Part shown: positions 8,001-15,329 of the stretch, piece by piece | Numbering within the stretch: the first letter of the stretch is position 1 | Layout: each line of letters opens with the position of its first letter | Origin: DASZZZ01 sp036260375 | GTDB lineage: Bacteria > Actinomycetota > CADDZG01 > WHSQ01 | Assembly: GCA_036260375.1 (NCBI GenBank) | Contig: DASZZZ010000082.1 | Span: 1 to 39,321, forward strand | DNA: 39,321 nucleotides | Direction: 5' to 3' | Notes under the pieces: model-generated | Database searches by the model: none | What the model was told of the DNA's origin: nothing | What the model saw: the letters and a program-made list of their open reading frames with translations, nothing else | Made by a program: the position numbers and the translations under genes

Positions 8001-9439
8001 GGCGCCACCAGGCGCACGTACGCCTCGAGCCCGTGCAGCCCGCCCTCGCGGCCGAAGCCCGACTCCTTGTATCCGCCGAACGGGCTCGTCGGGTCGAAGC
8101 GGTTGAACGTGTTCGCCCACACGACGCCCGCGCGCATGCGGTCCGCGAGCCACAGGATGCGCGATCCCTTGTCGGTCCACACGCCGGCGGAGAGCCCGTA
8201 GGGCGTGTTGTTCGCCTTCTCGACGGCCTCCTCGGGCGTCCGGAACGTCATCACGGACAGCACCGGCCCGAAGATCTCCTCCTGTGCGATCCGGTGCGAC
8301 TGCGACACGCCGGTGAAGACGGTCGGCGGGAACCAGAACCCGCGCTGGGGAAGCTCGCACGGCGCCTGGTACAGCTCCGCGCCCTCGTCGACGCCGACGC
8401 CGACGAGCTGCTTGATCTTGTCGAGCTGCGCGCGCGAGTTGATCGCGCCGACGTCGGTATTCTTGTCGAGCGGATCGCCGAGCCGCAACGTGCCGAGCCG
8501 CCGCTTGAGCTTCGCGATCAGCCGGTCGAAGACCGGCTCCTGCACCAGCAGGCGCGAGCCCGCGCAGCACACGTGGCCCTGGTTGAAGAAGATCCCGTTG
8601 ACGATGCCCTCGACGGCCTGGTCGAGCGGCGCGTCGTCGAACACGACGTTGGCGGCCTTGCCGCCGAGCTCGAGCGTCAGCTTCTTGCCGGTCCCCGCGA
8701 CCGCCTTCTGTATCTCCTTGCCGACCTCGGTCGACCCGGTGAACGCGACCTTGTCGACGCCGGGGTGGCGCACGAGCGCGGCCCCCGTCTCGCCGGCGCC
8801 GGTCACGATGTTGACGACGCCCGGCGGAAGCCCTGCGTGGACGCAGATCTCGGCGAACACGAGCGCGCTCAGAGGAGTGGTCTCGGCGGGCTTGAGCACG
8901 ACGGTGTTGCCGCCCGCGAGCGCCGGCGCGATCTTCCATGCCAGCATCAGCAGCGGGAAGTTCCACGGGATCACCTGCGCGCACACGCCGACGGGGAGCG
9001 CGCGCCGCCCGGCGAACGCGTACTCGAGCTTGTCGGCCCAGCCGGCGTAGTAGAAGAAGTGCGCCGCGGCCAGCGGGACGTCGACGTCTCGGCTCTCCCG
9101 GATCGGCTTCCCGCCGTTCATGGACTCGAGCACCGCGAGCTCCCGGCTGCGCTCCTGCACGAGGCGCGCGATGCGGAACAGGTACTTGGCGCGCTCGGAT
9201 GGCGGCAGTCCCGACCACGGGCCGAGCGCGGCGCGCGCCGCGTCGACCGCTCGAGCGACGTCCTCGGCCCCCGCGTTCGGGATCGCGGCGAGGACCTCCT
9301 CGGTCGCCGGGTTGATCGTCTTGAAGTAGTCGCCCGACAGCGGCTCGACGAACTCGCCGTCGACGAACAGCCCGTAGGTGTCGTCCACCGACACGATCTC
9401 GGTGGACTCGGGCGCGGGCGAGTAGTCCCAGCGCGGCAT
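7997..9439 (-). CDS. NAD(P)-dependent aldehyde dehydrogenase, full length
   Basis: A 480-residue ALDH-superfamily enzyme oxidising an aldehyde to the acid. Seen: PWNFP (158-162, Asn160 oxyanion), KPAETTPL (coenzyme Lys183), FTGSTEVGK (233-241), LELGGK (general base Glu257), FFNQGHVCCAGSR (nucleophile Cys291) and the C-terminal EEIFGPVLSVM and NTPYGLSAGVWT blocks. The chosen ATG at 9439 has GGAGG seven bases upstream; a longer frame to 9517 would overlap deoC. It lies directly after deoC, whose product is acetaldehyde, so acetaldehyde is the likely substrate (inference from context). Confidence 0.92.
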   Translation of the reverse strand: MPRWDYSPAPESTEIVSVDDTYGLFVDGEFVEPLSGDYFKTINPATEEVLAAIPNAGAEDVARAVDAARAALGPWSGLPPSERAKYLFRIARLVQERSRELAVLESMNGGKPIRESRDVDVPLAAAHFFYYAGWADKLEYAFAGRRALPVGVCAQVIPWNFPLLMLAWKIAPALAGGNTVVLKPAETTPLSALVFAEICVHAGLPPGVVNIVTGAGETGAALVRHPGVDKVAFTGSTEVGKEIQKAVAGTGKKLTLELGGKAANVVFDDAPLDQAVEGIVNGIFFNQGHVCCAGSRLLVQEPVFDRLIAKLKRRLGTLRLGDPLDKNTDVGAINSRAQLDKIKQLVGVGVDEGAELYQAPCELPQRGFWFPPTVFTGVSQSHRIAQEEIFGPVLSVMTFRTPEEAVEKANNTPYGLSAGVWTDKGSRILWLADRMRAGVVWANTFNRFDPTSPFGGYKESGFGREGGLHGLEAYVRLVAP

Positions 9440-9480
9440 CAGACGACCTCCGTTCGGGCGACTCGTTGCATGCGGGCCAT
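9439..9480 (-). other. 13-codon mini-ORF bridging deoC and the aldehyde dehydrogenase
   Basis: The ATG at 9480-9478 overlaps the deoC stop as TGATG. The frame encodes MARMQRVARTEVV and its own stop overlaps the dehydrogenase ATG, again as TGATG. The ribosome binding site of the dehydrogenase lies inside it. It could let ribosomes pass from deoC to the dehydrogenase without release; it could also be chance. Confidence 0.35.
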
Positions 9481-10397
9481 CAGTCGAGCGTGTACCGGTC
9501 GGGGTCCGAGTACGCACCGGTCCGCTGCTTGTCGATCTGCATGAGCAGGTCGTTCAGCAGGCTCGACGCGCCGATGCGGAAGCGGTCGGGAGTGAGCCAC
9601 TCCTCACCGAGCGTCTCGTGCACGACCACGAGGTAGCGCAGCGCGTCCTTGGCGGTGCGGATGCCGCCGGCGACCTTGAGGCCGACGGCGCGGCCGGTGA
9701 GGTCGGCGAAGTCGCGGATCGCCTCGGCCATGACGAGCGCGACCGGCAGCGTCGCGGCCGACGGGATCTTGCCGGTCGACGTCTTGACCGTGTCGGCGCC
9801 GGCCGCCATGGCGACGAGCGCGGCGCGCCGCACGCGCTCCAGGCTGCCGAGCTCGCCGGTCTCGAGGATGACCTTGAGGTGCGCGTCGCCGCACGCCTCC
9901 TTGCAGCGCACGACCTCGTCGAAGACCGCGGCCTCGTCGCCCGCGAGGAACGCGCCGCGGCTGATGACGCTGTCGATCTCGTGCGCGCCGTCGGCGACCG
10001 CGCGCTCGATCTCGGTGACGCGCGTCTCGAGCGACGTCTGCCCCGACGGGAACGCGGTCGCGACCGACGCGACCTTCACCGGCGAGCCGCGCAACGCCTC
10101 GACCGCGACGGGGACCAGGCGCGGGTAGAGACACAGGGCCGCGACCGGCGGGACCGTCGGGTCTGACGGCGCCGGGCGCCGGGCCTTCGACGCGAGCTGG
10201 CGGATCTTGCCGGGCGAGTCCGAGCCCTCGAGCGTCGTGAGGTCGCAACAGCGCACCGCGAGCTCGAGGCCCCACAGCTTCGAGTCGCGCTTGATCGAGC
10301 GCTTGGCGAGCGTCGCGGCGCGCTCCTCGGCGCCGACCTGGTCGACCGCCCCGCCGGCGCGCTCGACGACGTCGAGCGCGGCCGTCGTCACCGTCAT
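9480..10397 (-). CDS. deoC: Deoxyribose-phosphate aldolase
   Basis: A 305-residue class I aldolase that splits 2-deoxyribose-5-phosphate into acetaldehyde and glyceraldehyde-3-phosphate. Catalytic residues by motif: Asp142 in EIDSVI, Schiff-base Lys205 in DTVKTSTGK, and Lys241 in VGLKVAGGIRT; the phosphate-binding FRIGASSLL is near the C-terminus. It is about 50 residues longer than E. coli DeoC, with an N-terminal extension as in actinobacterial and eukaryotic-like members. The nearby deoA and punA make deoxyribose-1-phosphate; a phosphopentomutase linking the two is not in this window. It precedes the two aldehyde dehydrogenase genes. Confidence 0.94.
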   Translation of the reverse strand: MTVTTAALDVVERAGGAVDQVGAEERAATLAKRSIKRDSKLWGLELAVRCCDLTTLEGSDSPGKIRQLASKARRPAPSDPTVPPVAALCLYPRLVPVAVEALRGSPVKVASVATAFPSGQTSLETRVTEIERAVADGAHEIDSVISRGAFLAGDEAAVFDEVVRCKEACGDAHLKVILETGELGSLERVRRAALVAMAAGADTVKTSTGKIPSAATLPVALVMAEAIRDFADLTGRAVGLKVAGGIRTAKDALRYLVVVHETLGEEWLTPDRFRIGASSLLNDLLMQIDKQRTGAYSDPDRYTLD

Positions 10398-10406
10398 CGC
10401 GCGCGC

Positions 10407-11537
10407 CTAGTGCCGGTGCCCGCCGAGGTTCGGCAGCAGCGGCAGCGACAGGCGGCGGGCGCGCTTCGGCTTGGGCGGCAGCGCGTTGACGACCTCCTTG
10501 GCGGTCGACTCCAGCGCCTGTGCCACCTCGGTGTCGGGCGCCTGCAGGACGACCGGAGAGCCGTGGTCGGCGAGCTCGCGCAGACGAGGGTCGATCGGGA
10601 TCTCGCCCAGCAGCGGCGCGCGCAGACGCTCGGCGAGCGCGGCGCCGCCGCCGGAGCCGAAGATCCGGTACTCCTTGCCGTCGTCGCCGCGGAAGTAGGA
10701 CATGTTCTCGACGACGCCGGTGACCTTCAGCCCGCTCTTCTCCGCCATGAAGCCGGCGCGCTGCGCGACCTTCTCGGCGACCGCCTGGGGCGTCGTCACG
10801 ACGATCATCCCGGCCCCCGGCAGGAACTGCGCGATCGAGATCGACACGTCGCCCGTCCCGGGGGGCAGGTCGACGAGGAGGTAGTCCGGGTCGTCCCAGT
10901 GGACGTCGGTGAGGAACTGCTGCAGCGCCTTGTGCAGCATCGGGCCGCGCCACACGACCGGGTTCTCCTCGGTCGTGAACAGGCCGATCGAGACGACCTT
11001 CACGCCGAAGACCTCGGGCGGCATGATCATGTCCTCGACGATCGTGGGGCGGCCGTGCACGCCGAGCATGCGCGGGATCGAGAAGCCCCACACGTCGGCG
11101 TCGAGGAGGCCCACGCTGTGGCCCAGCTTCGCGAGGGACACGGCGAGGTTCACGGTCGTCGTCGACTTGCCGACGCCGCCCTTTCCGGAGCCGATCGCGA
11201 TCACCTGCGTCGACGACTCGCCGTCGGCGAACGGCGCGGGGGCCGCGGTGCGGAGGTTGCCGACGAGCGCCTGGCGCTCCTCCTCGGTCATCGACGTCAG
11301 TCGCACGTCGACGTCGTCGATCTCGGGGAAGCGCTGCTTGAGCTTCGCGGGGATGACGTCGGTGAAGTACGACTTCAGCGGGCAGCCCGGGATCGTCAGT
11401 GCCACGAGCACCGACACGGCGCGGCCCTCGATCCGGATGTCGCGCACCATGTTGAGCTCGTTCAGCCCGCGGTGGAGCTCCGGGTCCTGGATCTCGCCGA
11501 GGACGTCGGAGACCTGCTCGTGGGTGGGCATCGACAT
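10407..11537 (-). CDS. mrp: Mrp/ApbC-family P-loop ATPase (Fe-S carrier type)
   Basis: A 376-residue protein with an N-terminal MIP18/DUF59 domain (about 5-85, including GCPLKSYF) and a ParA/NBP35-type ATPase domain. The deviant Walker A is GSGKGGVGKST (116-126); LLVDLPPGTGD is the switch region. Family members carry or transfer iron-sulfur clusters. The usual cluster-binding CxxC after the ENMSYF segment is missing (the sequence reads FRGDDGKEYRIFGSGGG), as in other actinobacterial Mrp proteins. Start ATG at 11537 with GAGGAG upstream; the second Met two codons later is possible. It precedes deoC by 9 nt. Confidence 0.9.
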   Translation of the reverse strand: MSMPTHEQVSDVLGEIQDPELHRGLNELNMVRDIRIEGRAVSVLVALTIPGCPLKSYFTDVIPAKLKQRFPEIDDVDVRLTSMTEEERQALVGNLRTAAPAPFADGESSTQVIAIGSGKGGVGKSTTTVNLAVSLAKLGHSVGLLDADVWGFSIPRMLGVHGRPTIVEDMIMPPEVFGVKVVSIGLFTTEENPVVWRGPMLHKALQQFLTDVHWDDPDYLLVDLPPGTGDVSISIAQFLPGAGMIVVTTPQAVAEKVAQRAGFMAEKSGLKVTGVVENMSYFRGDDGKEYRIFGSGGGAALAERLRAPLLGEIPIDPRLRELADHGSPVVLQAPDTEVAQALESTAKEVVNALPPKPKRARRLSLPLLPNLGGHRH

Positions 11538-11619
11538 GCGGGATCAACTCCTCGAATCGCGGCTCCTCGAAGCGTACGTCATGGCGCCGGCAAAGCCGAC
11601 GGCCTCGAGCGGGGGCCGG

Positions 11620-12528
11620 TCACACGAGCAGGTCGAGGGCGTCGGGCACGTGCTCGAGGTGCGCCGCGTCCCGCTCGCCGAGGTAGTCGCCGTCGACCTG
11701 GACCGGGAGCGGCTCGTCGGCGGCGAGCCGGGCCCACGAGACGTCGGAGAAGTAGCGCGCCGTGCGCCAGCGCACGTGCGAGCGGCTCACGAACAGGCTC
11801 CACGTGATGTGCGGGATCGTGACCGTGCGGACCTTGGTCAGCCCGAGGACGTCGAGGCCGCGGTCGAGGTGCGCCGCCGGGCACGCGTCGACGGGCCACC
11901 GCTTGTAGTACGTGAACGGACGGCCGTTGCCGCACACCGCGAACACCACGCGCTGCGGCTCCGCCCCCGGGACCGCGAGCGTCACGCCGGCGGCCGCGCC
12001 CCGGTAGCGCGTCAGCGCGACCTTGAGCGCGTTGGCGACGAAGACGCCCTCCGCGTTGCGCCGCTTGCCCTCGGGGTCTTGCTCGACGCGCCGCACGACC
12101 TCGGCGTCGAGCCCCATCCCGGCGGAGAACAGGAAGTAGCGGTCGTCGAGGCGCCCCACGCCGATGCGCCGGCGCGTCCCCGAGCGCAGGCGCGACGCGA
12201 CGAACGCGGTCGCCTCGACCGGGTCGCGCGGGACGCCGACCGCGCGGGCGAGGACGTTCGTGCTGCCCCCGGGCACGATCCCGAGCGCGACGTCGGTTCC
12301 GACGAGGCCCTGCGCGACCTCGTTGACGGTGCCGTCGCCGCCGAACGCGAGCACCGCGTCGAAGCCGCGGTCGACCGCGTCGCGGGCGAGGCCGGCGGCG
12401 TGGTTGCGGGCCTGGGTCTCGGCGACGTCCAGCTTGAAGTCGGCCTGCAGCGCCTTGACGATGACCTCGCGCCGGCGGCGCGACACCGATCCGGCGTGTG
12501 CGTTCCATACCACCAGCACCGTGTCCAC
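11620..12528 (-). CDS. Diacylglycerol kinase-family lipid kinase
   Basis: A 302-residue protein of the DAGK_cat/YegS/DgkB family, which phosphorylates diacylglycerol or related lipids at the inner membrane face. The nucleotide loop is FGGDGTVNEVAQGL, followed by GIVPGGSTNVLARAVG; the C-terminal half is the beta-sandwich lid ending in VQVDGDYLGE, also conserved. The start is GTG with no ribosome binding site; TACCAT lies 8 nt before it, suggesting a leaderless transcript. It is divergent from the epimerase gene. Confidence 0.88.
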   Translation of the reverse strand: MDTVLVVWNAHAGSVSRRRREVIVKALQADFKLDVAETQARNHAAGLARDAVDRGFDAVLAFGGDGTVNEVAQGLVGTDVALGIVPGGSTNVLARAVGVPRDPVEATAFVASRLRSGTRRRIGVGRLDDRYFLFSAGMGLDAEVVRRVEQDPEGKRRNAEGVFVANALKVALTRYRGAAAGVTLAVPGAEPQRVVFAVCGNGRPFTYYKRWPVDACPAAHLDRGLDVLGLTKVRTVTIPHITWSLFVSRSHVRWRTARYFSDVSWARLAADEPLPVQVDGDYLGERDAAHLEHVPDALDLLV

Positions 12529-12536
12529 GGGCGAGG

Positions 12537-12542
12537 ATGGTA
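12537..12542 (-). promoter_or_regulatory. -10 box for the lipid kinase gene
   Basis: TACCAT on the minus strand, 8 nt before the GTG at 12528, fitting the TANNNT spacing of a leaderless actinobacterial promoter. No -35 is obvious. Confidence 0.45.
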
Positions 12543-12572
12543 CCCACGCCGGCGCGGGGAAAGGAGAACGCC

Positions 12573-13496
12573 GTGGACGTCGCCGTCACGGGATCGAGCG
12601 GGCTCATCGGCGCGGCGCTCGTCACCGCGCTGGAGGCCGCCGGCGACCGCGTCGTGCGGCTCGTGCGCTCCGGTCCGGCGCGGCCCGGCACGATCCGCTG
12701 GGACCCGGCGGCCGGCGCGATCGACGCCGCCGGGCTCGAGGGCATCGACGCCGTCGTCCACCTCGCCGGCGAGAGCATCGGCGCGGCCCGCTGGACCGCT
12801 GCCAAGAAGGCGCGCATCCTCAACAGCCGCGTCGACGGCACGAGCCTGCTGGCGGCGACGATCTCCGACCTGCGCTCGCCGCCGCGCGTGCTCGTGTCGG
12901 GCTCCGCGATCGGCTTCTACGGCGACCGCGGCGACGAGCTCCTGACCGAGGGCTCGGGGCCCGGCACGGGGTTCCTGGCCGGCGTCGTGCGCCGGTGGGA
13001 GGACGCCGCGCGGCCGGCCGCCGAAGCCGGCGTGCGCGTCGTGACGCTGCGCTCGGGCATCGTTCTGAGCCCGCGCGGCGGCGTGCTCGGCACGATGCTG
13101 GTGCCGTTCCGCCTCGGCCTCGGGGGCAGGCTCGGCTCGGGCCGGCAGTGGACGAGCTGGATCACGCTCGACGACGAGGTCGCGGCGATCGTGCACGCGC
13201 TGCGTCACGAGCCCCTGTCGGGGCCGGTCAACGCGGTGGCGCCGAACCCGGTCACGAACGCCGAGCTGACCGCGACGCTCGGGCGCGTGCTGCACCGACC
13301 GACGGTCGCCGCGGTCCCGCCCGTCGCGCTGCGCGCCGCGCTCGGCGCCGACGCGGCGCGCGAGCTGCTCGGCAGCCAGCGGGTCGCGCCCGACGCGCTG
13401 GCGCGCTCGGGGTTCCGCTTCGGCGACCCGGAGCTCGAGGCCGCGCTGCGCCGGCTCCTCGCCCGGCCGGCCGCCTCGGCGCCGCCCTATCCTTGA
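12573..13496 (+). CDS. TIGR01777-family NAD(P)-binding epimerase-like protein
   Basis: A 307-residue extended short-chain dehydrogenase of the YfcH/SDR39U1 group. It starts with the Rossmann motif VTGSSGLIG, followed by VVHLAGESI, WTAAKKARILNSR, SGSAIGFYGDRGDE and RVVTLRSGIVLSP; the C-terminal part from about residue 250 is DUF1731, with NAVAPNPVTNAELT. The substrate of this family is unknown. The GTG at 12573 has AAGGAG six bases upstream, which decides against longer frames. It is divergent from the lipid kinase, with 44 bp between them. Confidence 0.88.
   Translation: MDVAVTGSSGLIGAALVTALEAAGDRVVRLVRSGPARPGTIRWDPAAGAIDAAGLEGIDAVVHLAGESIGAARWTAAKKARILNSRVDGTSLLAATISDLRSPPRVLVSGSAIGFYGDRGDELLTEGSGPGTGFLAGVVRRWEDAARPAAEAGVRVVTLRSGIVLSPRGGVLGTMLVPFRLGLGGRLGSGRQWTSWITLDDEVAAIVHALRHEPLSGPVNAVAPNPVTNAELTATLGRVLHRPTVAAVPPVALRAALGADAARELLGSQRVAPDALARSGFRFGDPELEAALRRLLARPAASAPPYP
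13488..13493 (+). promoter_or_regulatory. -10 box ahead of the DUF5317 gene
   Basis: TATCCT, 7 nt before a GTG at 13501. That GTG opens only an 11-codon frame whose TGA overlaps the region of the DUF5317 ATG at 13530, so the transcript probably starts near 13501 with a short leader. Confidence 0.4.
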
Positions 13497-13529
13497 CGCC
13501 GTGACGACGACGGACGCGCGGGGGCCGCG

Positions 13530-14078
13530 ATGGTGACCGTGGCGGTCGTAACGCTCGCCGTGACGCTGTTCGCCCTCGCGCGCGGTGGATCGCTCGAGGT
13601 CGTCGCCAACACCCGCTTTCGCGCCGGCTGGGTCCTGTTCACCGGGCTGGCGGCCCAGATCGCGCTCGCCGTGTGGCGGCCCGCGTGGCTGTCGGACGAC
13701 GCCGAGCTCGCCGTCCTGCTCGGCTCGAACGCGCTCGTCGCGTCGTTTCTCGTCGCGAACCGGCGCCTTCCCGGCATGGCGCTCGCCGGGATCGGCCTCG
13801 CGCTCAACGTCGCGGTGATCGGCGCGAACGGCGCGATGCCGGTCGACCGCGCCGCCGTGAGCGGAGTCGGGATCTCCATGGAGGGGGCCGGCCCCAAGCA
13901 CGAGCCGCTCGACGACGACACCGCGCTGCCGTGGCTCGCGGACGTCATCCCCGTGACGCCGACGCGCGAGATCCTCAGCGTCGGCGACGTCTTCCTCGCG
14001 GTCGGGATCGCGCGCCTCGTGTATGCGCGCGCCATGTGGCGCCGACACGCCCGTCACCGCGCGGAGCCGACCGGCTAG
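13530..14078 (+). CDS. DUF5317 membrane protein
   Basis: A 182-residue protein with about five hydrophobic helices: MVTVAVVTLAVTLFALA at the start, WVLFTGLAAQIALAVW, a central ELAVLLGSNALVASFLV, LPGMALAGIGLALNVAV, and a final VGDVFLAVGIARLVYA. The NGAMPVDRAA segment and the short HEPLDDDTALPWLADVIP loop are hallmarks of DUF5317, found mainly in Actinomycetota. Function unknown. The ATG start has a G-rich stretch about 8 nt upstream. It lies 33 nt past the epimerase stop and converges on the next gene. Confidence 0.8.
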   Translation: MVTVAVVTLAVTLFALARGGSLEVVANTRFRAGWVLFTGLAAQIALAVWRPAWLSDDAELAVLLGSNALVASFLVANRRLPGMALAGIGLALNVAVIGANGAMPVDRAAVSGVGISMEGAGPKHEPLDDDTALPWLADVIPVTPTREILSVGDVFLAVGIARLVYARAMWRRHARHRAEPTG

Positions 14079-14082
14079 GGAG

Positions 14083-14769
14083 TCAGCGCAGCTTGCGGTT
14101 GACCGCCTGCAGCACCGCGCGCGCCGCCGCGCTCGCGACGTCGTCGTGGATGAGCGCCGAGCCGACGAGCGGCACCGCGGCGCCCTTGTCGTGGTAGAGC
14201 GCGTGGACCGTCACCGACAGGTCGGAGCCGAGCTGCTGCAGCACGACGTGGTCGACGTCGAGCGCGGACCCCGTCGGCGCGAGGACGGGCTCGAGCGCGC
14301 GCACGGCCGCGGCCGCGGCGCCGCGCGCGCGCGACTCGCGCGTGAGGCCGATCGACGCGGCGCCCTCGGTCGACTCGCCGTCGGGCCACGTCAGCCCGAC
14401 CTTGACCCAGCCTCCGACGCCCTTGGACGCGAACACGACCTTGTCGAGGACGGGACGCGCGCCGTCGGGGACCGGCGCCTGTGCGCCGTTGGACGACGCC
14501 TCCTCGGCGTCGTCGAGCTGCACCACGGACACGATGCGATGGTCGATCGTGATGCCGAAGCCCGCCGACGCGAGCGACTGCACGTCGCGCACCACCTGCT
14601 TCGGCGGCCGGTCGGACGTCGCGACGATGTGGATCTCCGACGGCGACCCCATCCCGATGACGCGCGCGCTCCTGACGCCGGGGACTTTCTGCAGATCGGT
14701 TTCGAGACGATCGAGCTTGTCGCCTCGCAGCGGCGCGGCGCGCTCCGGAGTGTCGTTCCCGGAGCTCAT
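14083..14769 (-). CDS. Unknown protein, paralogue A of the pair flanking the two-component system
   Basis: A 228-residue soluble protein with two regions. The first (about 15-85) has a ferredoxin-like pattern: LQKVPGVRSARVIG, then PSEIHIVATSDRPPKQVV and FGITIDHRIVSVVQL. The second (about 110-228) runs from KVGLTWPDGES to the closing motif LVGSALIHDDVASAAARAVL, then AVNR. The same architecture and closing motif recur in the gene at 17333-17968, so the two are paralogues. I recognise no named family. The ATG at 14769 matches the paralogue start; an in-frame GTG at 14826 would add 19 residues. No signal peptide or TM segment. Confidence 0.72.
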   Translation of the reverse strand: MSSGNDTPERAAPLRGDKLDRLETDLQKVPGVRSARVIGMGSPSEIHIVATSDRPPKQVVRDVQSLASAGFGITIDHRIVSVVQLDDAEEASSNGAQAPVPDGARPVLDKVVFASKGVGGWVKVGLTWPDGESTEGAASIGLTRESRARGAAAAAVRALEPVLAPTGSALDVDHVVLQQLGSDLSVTVHALYHDKGAAVPLVGSALIHDDVASAAARAVLQAVNRKLR

Positions 14770-14798
14770 ACGGCGCGCGTCCGTGTCGACGCTGACAT
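14766..14798 (-). other. 10-codon mini-ORF overlapping the start of paralogue A
   Basis: ATG at 14798-14796 preceded by GAGGTG encodes MSASTRTRAV; its TGA overlaps the ATG at 14769 as ATGA. It has a better ribosome binding site than the main gene and might couple translation to it. Chance cannot be excluded. Confidence 0.3.
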
Positions 14799-14962
14799 GC
14801 CCACCTCGGTGCCCTCCCTCGATCACGATCTGCCCCGGCGATCACTATACGCGCTTCGGTATGACGAGAGCCATCGCATAGGTGCGCGCGAACGGCCGCC
14901 GGCCTGGCAACGCCTTGGACGACCTGCCGTAACGACGTAGACGACACCTGTAGCAAAGGTAT

Positions 14963-14991
14963 TGCACCTATGTGTATCGGGCGCTATCGTC
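14963..14991 (+). promoter_or_regulatory. Sigma-70-type promoter for the leader/small peptide transcript
   Basis: TTGCAC at 14963-14968 and TATCGT at 14986-14991 separated by exactly 17 bp. Transcription would start near 14998, about 160 nt before the small ORF. Confidence 0.55.
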
Positions 14992-15000
14992 GCCTTCAGC

Positions 15001-15116
15001 ATCACCCGAACGAGGTGATTCGATCCCCCGAAGGGGGTAGCGGAGAGGGGCACTGGGGCACGGGGCAATCGATTTCCAGAACCTAGCGGAGCGGCGGCTT
15101 ACGAGCCGGTCTTTTC
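15001..15116 (+). ncRNA. Structured 5' leader of unknown class
   Basis: Successive stems can be drawn: ATCACC/GGTGAT (15001-15019, 7-nt loop), CCCCC-GAA-GGGGG (15025-15037), and CGGCT-TACG-AGCCG (about 15094-15107). Between them GGGGCA occurs three times within 22 nt (15047-15067). The density of stems directly after a promoter suggests a regulatory RNA. I could not match it to a riboswitch class that I know. Confidence 0.4.
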
Positions 15117-15156
15117 AGACATCTTCCGCGTAGCATCGATCAAGGAGATCCGCACA

Positions 15157-15234
15157 ATGAAGGTTCGTCTCATCAGCCTGGCCAGCGCACTCGTGGCACT
15201 GTTCGCGACGGCGGGCGCCGGCTGGCGGCACTAA
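15157..15234 (+). CDS. 25-residue signal-peptide-like small protein
   Basis: ATG at 15157 with AAGGAG nine bases upstream; stop TAA at 15232-15234. The product has a basic start (MKVR), a hydrophobic core LISLASALVALFATA and a short tail GAGWRH. It is essentially a Sec signal peptide: an Ala-Thr-Ala signal-peptidase site would release GAGWRH. It has its own promoter, leader and downstream terminator, and sits just before a seven-TM sensor kinase gene. Possible roles: a secreted peptide signal sensed by that kinase, a leader peptide of an attenuator, or a degenerate secreted-protein gene. No homologue is known to me. Confidence 0.6.
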   Translation: MKVRLISLASALVALFATAGAGWRH

Positions 15235-15254
15235 CACCGCCCGATGCAGCGTCG

Positions 15255-15285
15255 GAGGGGCCCTCGGGGGCCCCTCTTGCGTTTT
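15255..15285 (+). terminator. Intrinsic terminator after the small peptide ORF
   Basis: A 9-bp stem GAGGGGCCC / GGGCCCCTC with a TCGG loop, followed by TTGCGTTTT. It separates the peptide transcript from the kinase gene, or acts as an attenuator in front of it. Confidence 0.75.
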
Positions 15286-15316
15286 CCGGGCATCGACCGC
15301 CCGGCCCTTCCTCTCT

Positions 15317-15322
15317 TACCAT
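15317..15322 (+). promoter_or_regulatory. -10 box for the sensor kinase gene
   Basis: TACCAT followed by 7 nt and then the GTG start at 15330, with no ribosome binding site; this is the leaderless arrangement. Confidence 0.5.
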
Positions 15323-15329
15323 TCACCCA

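Larger units (their letters stand above)
14827..15329. other. Regulatory intergenic region before the sensor kinase
   Basis: About 500 nt without a conventional gene. It holds a possible minus-strand -10 (TATAGT, 14844-14849) for paralogue A, then on the plus strand a good promoter, a structured leader, a 25-codon ORF with a ribosome binding site, a strong terminator and a second -10 box for the kinase. These are listed separately. Confidence 0.7.

Noticed and set aside
10909..12945. A 678-codon plus-strand open frame opposite mrp and the lipid kinase
   Set aside because: Low-complexity Arg/Ala/Ser composition and no motifs; the minus strand encodes clear families over the same bases.
15001..15116. 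Cyclic-di-GMP (GEMM) riboswitch in the leader before the kinase
   Set aside because: A GCACGGGGCAA stretch recalls the GEMM start, but the CGCAAAGCC core and the tetraloop-receptor segment are absent.
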